DNA from: Urophycis tenuis
Taxonomy: Eukaryota > Chordata > Actinopteri > Gadiformes > Phycidae
Length of the DNA: 64,000 nucleotides
Direction: 5' to 3'
Assembly: GCA_036785325.1 (NCBI GenBank)
Contig: JAXIVH010000152.1
Coordinates: 60,001-124,000, forward strand
Shown here one piece after another: positions 11,690 through 22,660 of the stretch. Position 1 is the stretch's first letter, and the number at the start of each line of letters is the position of its first letter. The position numbers and the translations under genes are program-made. A model generated the notes under the pieces. That model was not told where the DNA came from and made no database searches. It saw only the letters and a list, made by a program, of their open reading frames with translations.

Positions 11690-11762
<73 letters not shown>

Positions 11763-11794
11763 AAGAGAGAGAGAGAGAGCGAGAGAGAGAGAGA
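11674..11794 (+). repeat. (GA)n microsatellite
   Basis: About 120 bp of nearly pure GA repeats with a few GC interruptions. The open frames through it (Arg-Glu or Leu-Ser runs) are artefacts of the repeat. It lies between gene A and the start of duplication unit II and is absent after gene B. Confidence 0.95.
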
Positions 11795-13140
11795 ATGTAT
11801 GCGCATCATGTACATGTGCAACATGCACATCTACACACACGTGCATTCTCTAACGAGCTACATGTGTTCTCTAACGAGCTACACCCGTGTGTGTTCTTAA
11901 CGAGCTACCGGGGAATTTTTGACCTTTACTTATGAAGCCTATTGGTGAGTAAAGGTACCCAGGTGTACCCATGTTTCATCTCCTGGACTCGCTCTGGGAA
12001 AGGTTAGGGGAAAGGTCACGTAGTCCCTCGTTCCCCATCAAGTGAACTTGCTGTGGGTGATGTTAGAACAATAATAACCATCATAATCATTTACTATATT
12101 TGTACAGCACTTTTGTTGCCAAAGTGTGCAGGCAAAGTAAGAGTAAAGTTTAACATACTGAATGGCCTATATATGCTAGTTATGGTCTTCTAAGACTCAC
12201 CAAATTCATCATCTTTCACAGTCCTTGTACTATGTATCAGATTTGTATTTTTCTTTTTTTTCTCCCTTTTTTTCACCTTGAATGTGTAATGTCAATTCTC
12301 ATCCTCAAACCTCAAGAAAAAACTGTTCAGCATATTTGTATTTGTCAACTGATCTGGGATCTACCACTACTTGTAGTATGAATGAGATGTATGTAAGGTA
12401 TTATATGTAGTTCACTCTCTTTGTGTCTGTCATGGCCCCCTAGCATTAGCTTTAGGTAGCTTCTTTGGGGACCAGTTCACATGCATTGACAGTACTTTAC
12501 TGTCTCTAATGTTTACGTATCATGTATATGAATAAATATCAATCAGTCAATATATAAAAAAAATAGCATACAAAATATTGATTATGACAGGATAATAAAT
12601 ACATCAGCAACCTAAACCAGGCCTGGAATCATCATTTAATGGCAAGGCCACATAGGCTTTGGTGTCACCAGTCTCTGGAGGGCACAAAGACCACACACCA
12701 GGGCAGCAGGCCCCATCAGTAAAACAACCTGTTGTCACAGCCCCACCCTCCCAGGTAGAGCGTGCCTCAGCAGAGAAAGTATTGATTAAACTTGAAGGGG
12801 GGGGGAATGATGTAATTATGATGAAATAGTGACAATATTCCTCGTCATGCATAATTTAGTTAACTTGTACAGAAGAACTTTGTTTGTACAGAACTAGTTT
12901 GCAGGACACACTGCACATTCACAGTCAAGGCTAACTTTTTATTGAGCACCTGTTGATCTGGTGGACAGTGTGTGTCCACGCCCACGCCAACTATGGTCAA
13001 ACCATATCATGTATGTTCATAATCAATGATGAGGGAAGATCTGATGCCATTATTTTACTGTTTAAAATGATTTCCCTTAACTGCTGAGAAAACTCATAAC
13101 ATTCACTCATTTCAAGGTTTCAAGTTTATTGTCACACAAC

Positions 13141-14149
13141 CAGGGGTGAAAGTAAGTGGTACGGCGTACCACTAAAAGATTTGGAGGAGGTACGCCGTAC
13201 TGGAAAGAAAACTATACTGTCTCTGAAAAAAAAAGCACTTTCAGCATGACAACACACCTGCTAATGTCACATTACCAGAAGCAACAAGTTTTCCCCAAAA
13301 TACTTTGCATATAACTTATTCTGAACTGTCTCTGAATTGTGTCTGAACCTTCCGTGCAGTGTTTCACTCGACAGACATCGAGCGGGGTAGCACGCGTAGA
13401 CAGACAGACGTTTGTTGCAAAGTCTCCCAAATAAATACAACATATTCAGAAAAATATGTTGGTGTTTCAATATTCTGTTTTTATGTGTGCAGTGTTTCGC
13501 TGGCCAGACAACGAGTGAGCTACAGCACGCGTGTACTGCTTAACCAGATCTTGCGCCAACGTGCACAGCTGGTAATCAAAGTGTTTTAGCAGACAGACGT
13601 TTGTTGCAAAGTCTCCCAAATGAAAAAGCAGACTGTGAGAGGGGGTTCAGCACAGTGAGCATTATAAAATAGCAACAAACTGACAACAGGAAATGCAGAA
13701 GACCTCCTCTTCATCAACACAGTGGGACCACCGTGCAAGCAGTGGGATCCTTTTCCTTATGTAAAGACTTGGCTGGGCAAAGGAAGGAGAGCTGCTCACT
13801 CATCAAGCGGCATGGCTCGCCGTCAAACAGATGAAGAGAGCTACTTCAAGCCTCTGTGGAATTTATTTTGTTTTAAGTGTTTAACTTTCACTGTTCCACC
13901 ACTGTTCTGTGTCCAAAATGAAAAGTCAAGATAGTTTTCAACTGTTGAAAATGTATTAAAATGATTGTTGTTTGTTTACAATTTATTTGTAATCAAAAAC
14001 CGATAAAGGGGGATAAAAGAGTGATATACGAGTAGTCCTAGTGAATGCTTGATAAGTAGACTATAATAAATAATTAAGTGTATTTTTCGGTGCACACTAT
14101 GGGTCAATATGATAGTACCGGCAAGAAATAAAAACTACTTTCACCCCTG
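13141..14149. mobile_element. Non-autonomous hAT element
   Basis: Ends are CAGGGGTGAAAGTA and TACTTTCACCCCTG, a perfect 14-bp terminal inverted repeat. Flanks CACACAAC and CACATACC are an 8-bp duplication with two mismatches. Unit I (near 2060) has the empty site. The interior contains two copies of a segment with CAGACAGACGTTTGTTGC and short ORFs without recognisable domains. Length 1009 bp. Confidence 0.87.
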
Positions 14150-14615
14150 CACATACCAGATAACAACGTACATCATTTCACCAGCTGTGAAATTCTTGCA
14201 GCCCGGGTGAACTCAACTTTGCATAATAAAATAAAATATAATAAAATAGAATACAATAAAAATAAAAAAGGAAGTATATGTGCAATATAAATAACAACAA
14301 ATCAAATCAGATAAGTAGCACCTAAAATAAGTGGCAGAGTAAAATTGGTGCGGTAGATATAACTTTGATCTAACTTCTACATCTAACTTCTTTCTGAGCC
14401 ATTCAGGATGAACCATCCTCACAACGATGAGGTTAAGCTAGGTTAAGGTTAGGTTACAGTAGCCAGGCTGTTGGCAGCCGCCATGACTCAGGAGGGTAGA
14501 TATCAACGAGCCAACTACATCACAGCGTTTCTGGGCTATGGGTACCACTGGTGGTGTGTGGGGGTACTGCAGGTGGTGTGTGGAATTACCATTAATATAG
14601 ATTATTGAAAATACA

Positions 14616-15529
14616 TCTATCTATAAAGCAAGAAACGTCTGTCACTGTGTCTGTGGCTCACATATCGCGCTGATTGTTTGTCAGATCGACCTAACATTTT
14701 GGATGTCGGTTGAGCGTGGCACGATGTTGTGCATCCTCTGAATTTTCACGCTACGGCCATGGACATTAGCGACGGACGGGCACAAACTATGGACGGGCGA
14801 GGAATGGCACAAACTTGGAGATCTTTTCAACTGTGGATGTTCATATTTGTAGCCTCACTCAGTCTGGATGTAGCTGTAGCCTACGCTGGCTGTCCTACAG
14901 CTGTCATTGTGCATGACTATTTTTCATATAATCAGGTTGTTGCAGAGACAGACCCACCTCTTCATTGTGTATTTTTGAGCTGGGTTGCGCATCACGGCTA
15001 GGCTACGCTCTGACAAGATGTCTTCCTCCAGTCCTGTTAGCATAGTAAAAATGCTTAAAGCTAAACAATCTTTAGCATAATATTCCAATAGCAGCAGGAT
15101 GTAGGCGACCAAAAGTTTAAAAAGTCTGCCATTCAAAATGGGTAGGCTACATATTATAACCAGTTTAAGTAGGCTTTGGTGAATTTGAAAGCAGATGAGC
15201 AAAGCATCGGCTTGGTAAAGACAGCTACACAGCTGTCAGCAGTAGCTTTTCTGCCGGTTCCACATGTTGAATCGGCGCAAAAATTACAGTATGGCCGACG
15301 TCGAGTTGGTGTGTAGGTGCGCTGGCGGTAGCTTTTGCGCCGACTCAACATGTGTTTAGGCTATGTTTCGTGAATGAGCCTTTTTAACATTTTATTCTTC
15401 ACAGGCTATGGCAAGCCATTGAAGCCACATAGGCCTATGTATAATTTCAGATAGGCCTACATACATGAAAAATCTACTTAAGCTCCCCCTTTATATAGGA
15501 ATACATGCTTCCTACGGGTCCTGCAGTAG
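14616..15529 (+). mobile_element. Helitron-like non-autonomous element, copy 1
   Basis: Starts TCTATCTATAAAGCAAG directly after an A and ends CTGCAGTAG directly before a T, with no target duplication. The sister site in unit I (about 7640) is uninterrupted (GAAAATACA followed by TTTATT). Insertion between A and T, a TC start and a CTAG-like end fit Helitrons. The body matches 16895-17669 in reverse orientation, including a block ending in ATACATG. The 90-codon open frame at 14729 shows no helicase motif. Length 914 bp. Confidence 0.75.
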
Positions 15530-15734
15530 TATATTATCAATAAAGTTTGGTAAAAAAAAAAAGTATTATGGCTCGTTATTATTTAAAGAGTGTGGAAATA
15601 CTTCAACCTGTTTGATGTGGATTCACTGCCTTCTGTCAGAGCATGAAGAAGGCCCAATTTTGTGCATCCAAGGGTTTTGTCCTGAATGTTTTTAACAAAC
15701 TAACCCAGAAATGTACAGTATGTACAGTCACAAG

Positions 15735-15889
15735 TATATAAACCTTATCCCTCAACGTTGAAACCTTCTATGATTCTTCCCCCCTGGGCACTCCTCAGTG
15801 ACCCCCACCGTCCTGCTGTATATAAATCTGTAATCGATGCCACCACGTTGTCTTGTATCACATTAGCAGGGGCCATCGTTTTATCTCTG
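15735..15889 (+). promoter_or_regulatory. Promoter-like block and 5' leader of gene B
   Basis: Contains TATATAAA at 15735-15742 and TATATAAAT at 15819-15827, then a leader ending at 15889 with donor CTCTG|GTAGGT. The same arrangement exists upstream of gene A. A further candidate non-coding exon lies near 16036-16085. Transcript structure is inferred. Confidence 0.5.
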
Positions 15890-16439
15890 GTAGGTTAGTC
15901 TCTCTTCTCCCCACCGTACCCAAACACAGCACACCTTCACAGCACCGTCTTAAACTCATTTAATACATGCACACACTATTGTAGTTTATAGCTGTTTAAC
16001 GTACAATGTTAAGTTAATGTTTGACCTTATTTTAGGTAGTCCTGCTGTATATGCATTTATTTTCTGGATGAGAAATAATTTTAAGTAAGTAGCGTGCTTT
16101 ATTTATGTGATTTGAAATGCTTTTTTTTCCAATACTTTTTTGTCAGTTAGATATCAACATGCACATTGGGATCGAGAAATGTGCTATATAAATTAGATAA
16201 TAAATATTAATGTTCACACTAATTGTTTAGGAATCTGAATGCTTATCATAGACATCTTCTCGATATGTATTTGACAAACCGAGGAAATTAGGATTTTGTG
16301 TACACTCTTCAACAGACTATTGTTTATTGATGTAAACAAAGATGATGAATCTGTCTTTGTTCAAAGTTAGGAATTGCATTTGAAATCAACACATCACTGC
16401 TAAATGACCGTACTGAGTGCTGGTATGGCTGTTCTAGGG

Positions 16440-18775
16440 ATGAATCTCACCTCTGCTAACACAACGCTGGCGGCCTCACAGAGGGACTCCTTCTCCAAGG
16501 CTGTGACCAAGAATGTCATCGTGGTGGCTCTGGGACTCGCCATCATTTACATCAACGCCTGCCTGATCCACACCTTCCACAAACACCAGGTCTCCTGTTC
16601 CTCTCACCCCCAAATGATGTTTAACTTGTAATCAAATGACTTACTGACTTCTCACTGACTTCTGACTTCTGTCTGACTTCTCAAATGAAATTAATCAAAG
16701 TTGCCTTTTCCTTGCTGAACAACCACATTCATGTCTTTAACACCCAGCCGCTATGTTCCTGTGATTATCCGGGGTCAAACTGAAATGTAAATCCCCAAAT
16801 TATTTTAGGCGGCTCTATACATTGTTATGATCCAGATTCAGACCTGTCTTTCTCTGTCTCTTTTAGCACCGTTTCCTGTCAGTCTTTTCTGTAACTAGTG
16901 CAGTGGCTGTAGGGCGTATGTATTCTTATAGAAAAGTGGGGGCTGAAGTAGATTTTTCATGTATGTAGGCCTATCTGGAATTACATGTAGGCATATGTGG
17001 CTTCAGTGGCTTGCCATAGCCTGTGAAGAATAAAATGTTAAAAAGGCTTGCCATATGGAATTCAGTCGTTCATCGACGAAATGTAGCCTAAACACATGTT
17101 GAGTCGGTGCAAAAGCTAACACCGGCGCCACCGACACACCAACTCGACGTCGGCCATACTGTAGCTTTTGCGCCGATTCAACATGTGGAACCCGCAGAAA
17201 AGCTACCACAGAGGGCACCCAACGGCCCACGTCGGGTTGGTGTGTCGCCGCCTGTACCAAGCGTAGAGCGTAGCATAGCCGTGATACACAACTCAGCTCA
17301 AGAATACACAATGAAGAGGTGGGTCTGTCTCTGCAACAACCTGATTTTATAAAAAAAATAGTAGGACATCCAGCGTAGGCTACGGCTACATCCAGGGTGA
17401 GTGAGGCTACAAATGTGAACATCCACAGTTGAAAATGTGTGTTTTTCCAAGTTTGTGCTATTCCTCGCCCGTCCATTGCTTATGTGGATGGCCGTAGCGT
17501 GAATTCAGCTTTTTAAAATTACTCAAAAAAACATCAAAATCAAGGATGCACACTATCGTGCCATGCTCTAACCATATCCAAAATTTTAGGTCGATCTGAC
17601 AAATAGTTGCGATATGCGAACCACAGACACACAGACACAGTGACAGACATTTCTTGCTTTATAGATAGATGCCTTTTTTCAAGGTTACACAAGGCCATAG
17701 TGATTGCACTTGGTTCCACACAAATATGGTTATAGTCATACAATACAGATAATACATCTTAATAATACCGACAATACAAACACGATTAGAGTGACGTGCA
17801 GAACACATTCAGCCTGAGAGAAATCTTTCCATGCAGAATTCTGTTTCTTTTTCCCTGACATCGTTATTAAGCCTTTTGGTCAGGCAGACTGCTGTGAATC
17901 GGTCATGACATTTGTTGTGTTGGGTCACCCTTCAGGCTGGTAGAAGCACAACCTCTGACCATGAAATCTTTTCCCCATCCTTTTCCGCCCTGTGCTCTCA
18001 GATCTTCAACACCAATCCCCGCTACATCCTTTTTATCTACATGGTCATCAATGACACAGTCCAGCTGATCCTCACCATCCTCCTCTTCCTCCTCAGCTAC
18101 ACCCTCTATCGCATCAACGTGTCCCTGTGCTGCTTAATCATGCTGCTGGCTCTCTTCACCACCGAAAACGCACCTCTCTACCTCTCCTGCATGGCGCTGG
18201 AGTGTTACGTGGCAGTGTGTTTCCCGCTGCAGCACGCCCGCATCTGCACCGTGCGGAGAACTTACCTCTCCATCGGCCTGATCTGGGCCACCAGCACAGT
18301 CTCCGTCCTCCCGGACCTGTTTTCCGCCCTGGCCCTCGAGCCCATAGCATTCTTCAGCACCAAGGTCTTCTGTGTAAGGAAGACGGTCTTCCGCAACCAC
18401 CACATCCTCCTGAAGAGGAACGTCTCCTACGTGCTGTTGCTGGTGGTCATCTGGCTGACCCTGCTCTACACGTACTTCCGCATCCTGTTCACTGCCCGGG
18501 CCGCCAGCACGGATGCCAAGAAGGCCCGGAACACCATCCTGCTGCACGGGTTCCAGCTGTTGATGTGCATGATGGTATACACGGATCCTTTGCTGAAAGC
18601 GCTTCTGAACTACTGGTTCCCCAACAGTTTGACAGACACTTTGTTTGCGTGCTACATCATTATCAACATTTTGCCCCGCTCCATCAGTCCCATGTTGTAT
18701 GGCCTCCGAGACAAGACCTTCAGGATGTACCTGAAGAAACACCTAATTTGCAGATTGACGTTGAAACCCTTATAA
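16440..18775 (+). CDS. Odorant receptor 131-2-like, gene B (two coding exons)
   Basis: Tandem paralogue of gene A and likely an olfactory GPCR of the same kind. Coding exons are 16440-16589 and 18002-18775, joined over a 1412-bp phase-0 intron (CACCAG|GT ... CAG|ATC); product 307 aa. Exon 1 is identical in protein to gene A, including the two sequons and TM1, and the identity continues into the intron. Exon 2 differs from A at 16 of 257 residues. ECY replaces DRY at 117-119, and TM7 reads SPMLY where A has NPMIY. In-frame ATGs at 16404 and 16425 are possible starts; 16440 matches the paralogues. The intron carries a Helitron-like element in reverse orientation, which explains its extra length. 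Confidence 0.9.
16895..17669 (-). mobile_element. Helitron-like element, copy 2, in the gene B intron
   Basis: Read on the minus strand it starts TCTATCTATAAAGCAAG after an A and ends CACTGCACTAG before a T. Its body matches the element at 14616-15529. The empty site is seen in the intron of gene A (near 9560: CTGTAA followed by TGTATATCGCC). It contains many GCACCGACTC and CGTCGG type segments. Length 775 bp. It forms an inverted pair with copy 1 about 1.4 kb away, with exon 1 of gene B between them. Confidence 0.75.
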
Positions 18776-19700
18776 ACTGTCAACTGTGGTGGGATTCTAG
18801 ACTCTGTAGTTAGGTGGTGCCAGGGCCCTGTCCTGTGTGCACTACCCTCTAGAACCATGTCTCAAATACAATCCTTTTTAATGAAAAATGTTCAATGGTG
18901 TTCGCCTTAACAAGCTAATGACAAGCTACCTGGAATTTTGACCTTTACTCATGAAGCCTATTCATGAGTAAAGGTACCCAGGTACCCAGGTGTACCCATG
19001 TTTCACCTCCTGGACTCGCTCTGGGAAAGGTTAGGGGAAAGGTCACGTAGTCCCTCGTTCCCCATCAAGTGAACTTGCTGTGGGTGATGTTAGAACAATA
19101 ATAACCATCATAATCATTTACTATTTGTACAGCACTTTTGTTGCCAAAGTGTGCGGGCAAAGTAAAAGTAAAGTTTAACATACTGAATATAGCAATACAA
19201 AATATTAATTATGACATGATAATAAATACATCAGCAACCTAAACCAGGTCTGGAATAGTAATTTTAGGGGCAAGGCCACATAGGCTTTGGTGTCACCAGT
19301 CTCTGGAGGGCACAAAGACCACACACCAGGGCAGCAGGCCCCATCAGTAAACCACAACGGCTTTGAGTCCTTGTATAACGAGGCAAGGCAAAGATTCTGA
19401 GGTACTTTCATTTCAGATACCCAAAAGGTTGTTTGCATCTCCTAAGCGGTGGTCTGCTGGGGAGGTAGAGGCACTCAGAGGGACAGGAAACTGGACCGGA
19501 GGATCCTCCTGCCCTGGACTGGGGGTTGCTAGCCAAGCAGAGCTACAACCCGACACCTCTCACCCCATTCATGGCGCTGTGGGAGCCTTCGATCGTTACC
19601 ATTACCATGGCTGTGATGCAAAACCTCACATTGTTTGTGTTACCTTTGTCTTCAACTATATTACACACGTATAACACAAAGTCACCCACAAGAAATGACA
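18776..19700. other. Intergenic flank between gene B and the gene C unit
   Basis: 3' flank of gene B (sister of 11092-11210), then a repeat of the 11900-12200 block and of the 12600-12720 block. I see no gene. From about 19510 the sequence is shared with 25655-26495. Confidence 0.6.
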
Positions 19701-19940
19701 TGCTTCAATCAATACTGGTAATGTGGGGCCAGGATCCTGCCCTGTGTGCGCTGCCCTCTAAATCCAGCAAATCTGTTTGGGGTTATAAAACATTTTAAGT
19801 GGGACATTTCTAATAGTGTTCTACAATTGAGGTCGTGGAGTCAGGTAATCAATAAGTCCGGTCAGACTGGGCATACATGTCTATAGTGACTGGTGTGTAG
19901 TGACACCCACCTTGTGAACGTGGATTGACCCCACCAATTG

Positions 19941-20555
19941 TATATCAAAGGCCTTGCTAAGCAGAGACATTGACACTTCCCTTGCCTTGGTAGCACTGGC
20001 TGGTCTTATACCTACCTCATCACTTCAGGTCAGAAATGCATTGACCATTTTCTACAGACTTTCTATTAAGTGGTGATTTTATTGAATTGTAATTTTGTAA
20101 ATGTCTTTCTGTTTTTATGTTGTGTAAACATACATACATTTAACACTGTGCCAGTAAAGCTTGTTTAATACTTATTACTAAGATTCAAGATTCAAGATTC
20201 AAGTATCTTTATTGTCAAATGTGCTACATGGCAGGCATAAGAGCCTTGTCTTACGACTACTACTCCAGAGCATCCTTCTACAGTTGAAGATTGGTTTGAA
20301 GAAGATAGCATGGCAGAGGGGGGGGTTCTCACGATGGGCACACACACACACACATACACACACACACAGTGCAAGCCCCTGAGTGCTGCCTCCTGGTATA
20401 TATGAGATCACAGTGCGAACCGTGGACCTAAATCTGAAGACCAAACCAGCTCTGGGTCTGAACCTCTCCTCTCTCTGGTTGACACCAGCTTGTGAGGTCT
20501 GTTTCTTCTGGGGGTCTTCAGAATCCTGCAGCCACCTCACAATAACATTCACGAG
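19941..20555 (+). promoter_or_regulatory. Promoter-like block and 5' leader of gene C
   Basis: TATA-like box is TATATCAAA at 19941-19949, at the place where genes F to I have TATATAAAA. A conserved leader follows and ends at 20555 with donor CACGAG|GTAAGT. The matching acceptor is about 880 bp further on, at 21435-21436 (TTGCAAG). It includes the 59-60 bp ATTCAAG insertion and a (CA)n tract. Leader exon borders are inferred. Confidence 0.5.
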
Positions 20556-21460
20556 GTAAGTGTCGGATGGACGTGATTCGATGAAGACAAATAGGAGTCA
20601 TTTACATTTAAATGGGAATTAAACCAAGTGGTGGCTACAAAAACAAATTGGCTACAAAAACAAATTATTTCTGCTTTTTGTGCCCTCCATGTTTTAAACA
20701 ATACATGAAGGCAATGTTGATTACTGCAAATTAGTAAAGAAATATTGTTATTACTTTTGGGTCTGAATGCACATGGGCATGCTGAGGGTACACCAGGTGA
20801 GAACCACTGATCTAAAACACATTTTATTATGTAAGTTGAAATCCCAGGCGACAGGGACACAGCTTAAAGGTTCTTACTCTGCAGCAGTGTAGGCTGTAAG
20901 CACGGTAAGGTTTTTGAGCGGGCCTCGCTTTGTGAGGGTGGGCAGGGTGAGGGAGGGGTGAGGGAGGGGTGAGGGAGGGGTGAGGAGCACAGTGGGGGGT
21001 TTTTTTCAAAATGTAGACAAGAGCTAATTTGAAATCTTAAATCTTGCACATTGTACCATAATATCATTTTAACTTTAAACAAATAGTTAATTCCTCGCTT
21101 TTCTCTGTCAAAATTATGTTGAGTGTCATTACATATTGTAGGCCTATGTACAATAAACACAAGCTTGTGAGTCTGGTAGTGAGGCTAAGGGTTTGATCAC
21201 CACGAGTCAAAAAGTTAAAGTCCTGATGATGTTTATTTTACATAAAAATCATCAGGATGTTTACATGTTTTACATTCTGTAGATGAAAGGGTCGAACTTT
21301 CACCATAACGCAGCTCCTCGTGCCTCGAAGTTTTCTTGACTGTTTCAAGTCAGGTATCTGTTTCAGGTTAGTATAATATTGATATGGCTATAACAGCGTG
21401 TGTGTTTGTGTCTGTGTGTATGTGTGTTGTTGCAAGTGTGTGGAACCGCCATGCTGCGTG

Positions 21461-21723
21461 ATGAATCTGTCATCTAACAACATCACTGTGGAGACTGCAT
21501 CGCGTTCTCGCGAAGCTCTCTACATTTCCGCAGCCAAGAATGTCATTGTGGTAGCGCTCTGCATCTCCATCAACTACATCAACAGCACCCTGGTTCACAC
21601 CTTCTCCAAACACCAGGTACCCTGGTCCACACCTTCTCCAACACTAGGTAACCTATGTCCAGACTTTCTCCAAACACCAGTTACCCTATGTCCACATCTG
21701 CTCCAGTATGTATCATACAAATA

Positions 21724-21757
<34 letters not shown>

Positions 21758-22660
21758 GCCTATCAGAAGGCATCCTAGAGCAAGATGCCCTACCTGCTCT
21801 GTAATGATAGGAATCTGAATTCTGTGTAAGTCACTTTGGATAGATTATTAACAACATTGTGGGTTATGGTCCAGATCTTCAATATGAATCCTCGCTACAT
21901 CCTCTTCATCCACCTCGTGCTGAACGACATGGTGCAGCTGACTGTCTCCGTGCTCCTCTTCGTCTTAAGCTACGTCTTCTTCACCATCAACATGTGTATC
22001 TGCTGCTCCCTTGTGAGCCTCGCTGCCCTCACCACCCAGAACACACCCCTTAACCTGGTGTGCATGGCGATGGAGTGCTATGTGGCTGTGTGTCTGCCAC
22101 TACATCACGCTCAGCTCTGCACCCTCAGGAGGACCTATGCCCTGATCGGCCTCATCTGGTTGGTCAGCTCCACGTCCATCATCCCTGACATCCTGATCAT
22201 ACTCAGCACTGAACCCCTGGAGTACTTCTACTCACGAGTGTTCTGCGTGCGAGATACCGTCTTCCCCAAACTCATTGAGAAGTACCACATGTACCATATT
22301 GTGTTCCTGGTGCTGGTGTGGCTCATCCTGGTCTACATCTATGTGAAGATCCTGATAGCAGCTAAAGGGGCCAACGTTCACGCCAAGAAGGCCAGGGACA
22401 CCATCCTGCTGCACGGCTTCCAGCTGCTGCTCTGCATGCTGACCTACATCGCTCCAGTGCTGAAGCGTAATCTGTTGCTCTGGTTCCCCAGACATTATGC
22501 CAATGCGCTGTTTGTCTGTTACATTATCATCCAGATGTTTCCCAGGTTCCTCAGTCCCATTGTCTACGGCCTGCGAGACCAGACCTTCAGACGGTACCTG
22601 ACGAGAAACCTGCTGTGTAGCGAGAGCAAAAGTGTCAAGCCTCAGCACTCCCTCAAATAG
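21461..22660 (+). CDS. Odorant receptor 131-2-like, gene C (two coding exons)
   Basis: Type 2 olfactory GPCR of 313 aa. Coding exons are 21461-21616 and 21875-22660, with a 258-bp phase-0 intron carrying a short (TA)n tract. The start is MNLSSNNITV with sequons NLS and NIT. TM1 is at about 25-46. TM2 begins in exon 2 after MNPRY. ECY stands for DRY at 119-121 in MAMECYVAVC. The loop-2 Cys is near 176 (FCVRD), TM6 carries KARDTILLHGFQ and TM7 ends SPIVYGLRD. No in-frame ATG lies upstream within the exon; an out-of-frame ATG at 21451 opens an overlapping 8-codon ORF. Polyadenylation signal AATAAA is at 22696. It differs from gene D by one residue (His versus Arg in LPLxHAQ). Confidence 0.92.

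Larger units (their letters stand above)
1500..11850. repeat. Segmental duplication unit I (contains gene A)
   Basis: The sequence from about 1.5 kb on (repeated AACGAGCTAC-type motifs, then the stretch ending in a G run near 1794) reappears at about 11.85-12.8 kb and in part at 18.9 kb. Collinear matches continue through the region upstream of the receptor, both receptor exons and the 3' flank. Unit I is longer than unit II mainly because of its own insertions at 2564-7489, 7911-8424 and 9901-10236. About 2198-2500 also lacks a counterpart in unit II and looks like a C-rich MITE-like insertion. Confidence 0.75.
11850..18900. repeat. Segmental duplication unit II (contains gene B)
   Basis: Collinear with unit I: the AACGAGCTAC block, the stretch at 12729-13140 (sister of 1730-2060), the CTGTTGGCAGCCGCC block (sister of 7490), the promoter, both exons and the 3' flank. 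It differs by three of its own insertions, at 13141-14149, 14616-15529 and 16895-17669. The block at 12000-12720 is repeated again at 19000-19345. Apart from gene B and the insertions, I see no other gene in it. Confidence 0.78.

Noticed and set aside
11607..11900. Open frames of Arg-Glu or Leu-Ser repeats
   Set aside because: They are translations of a (GA)n microsatellite.
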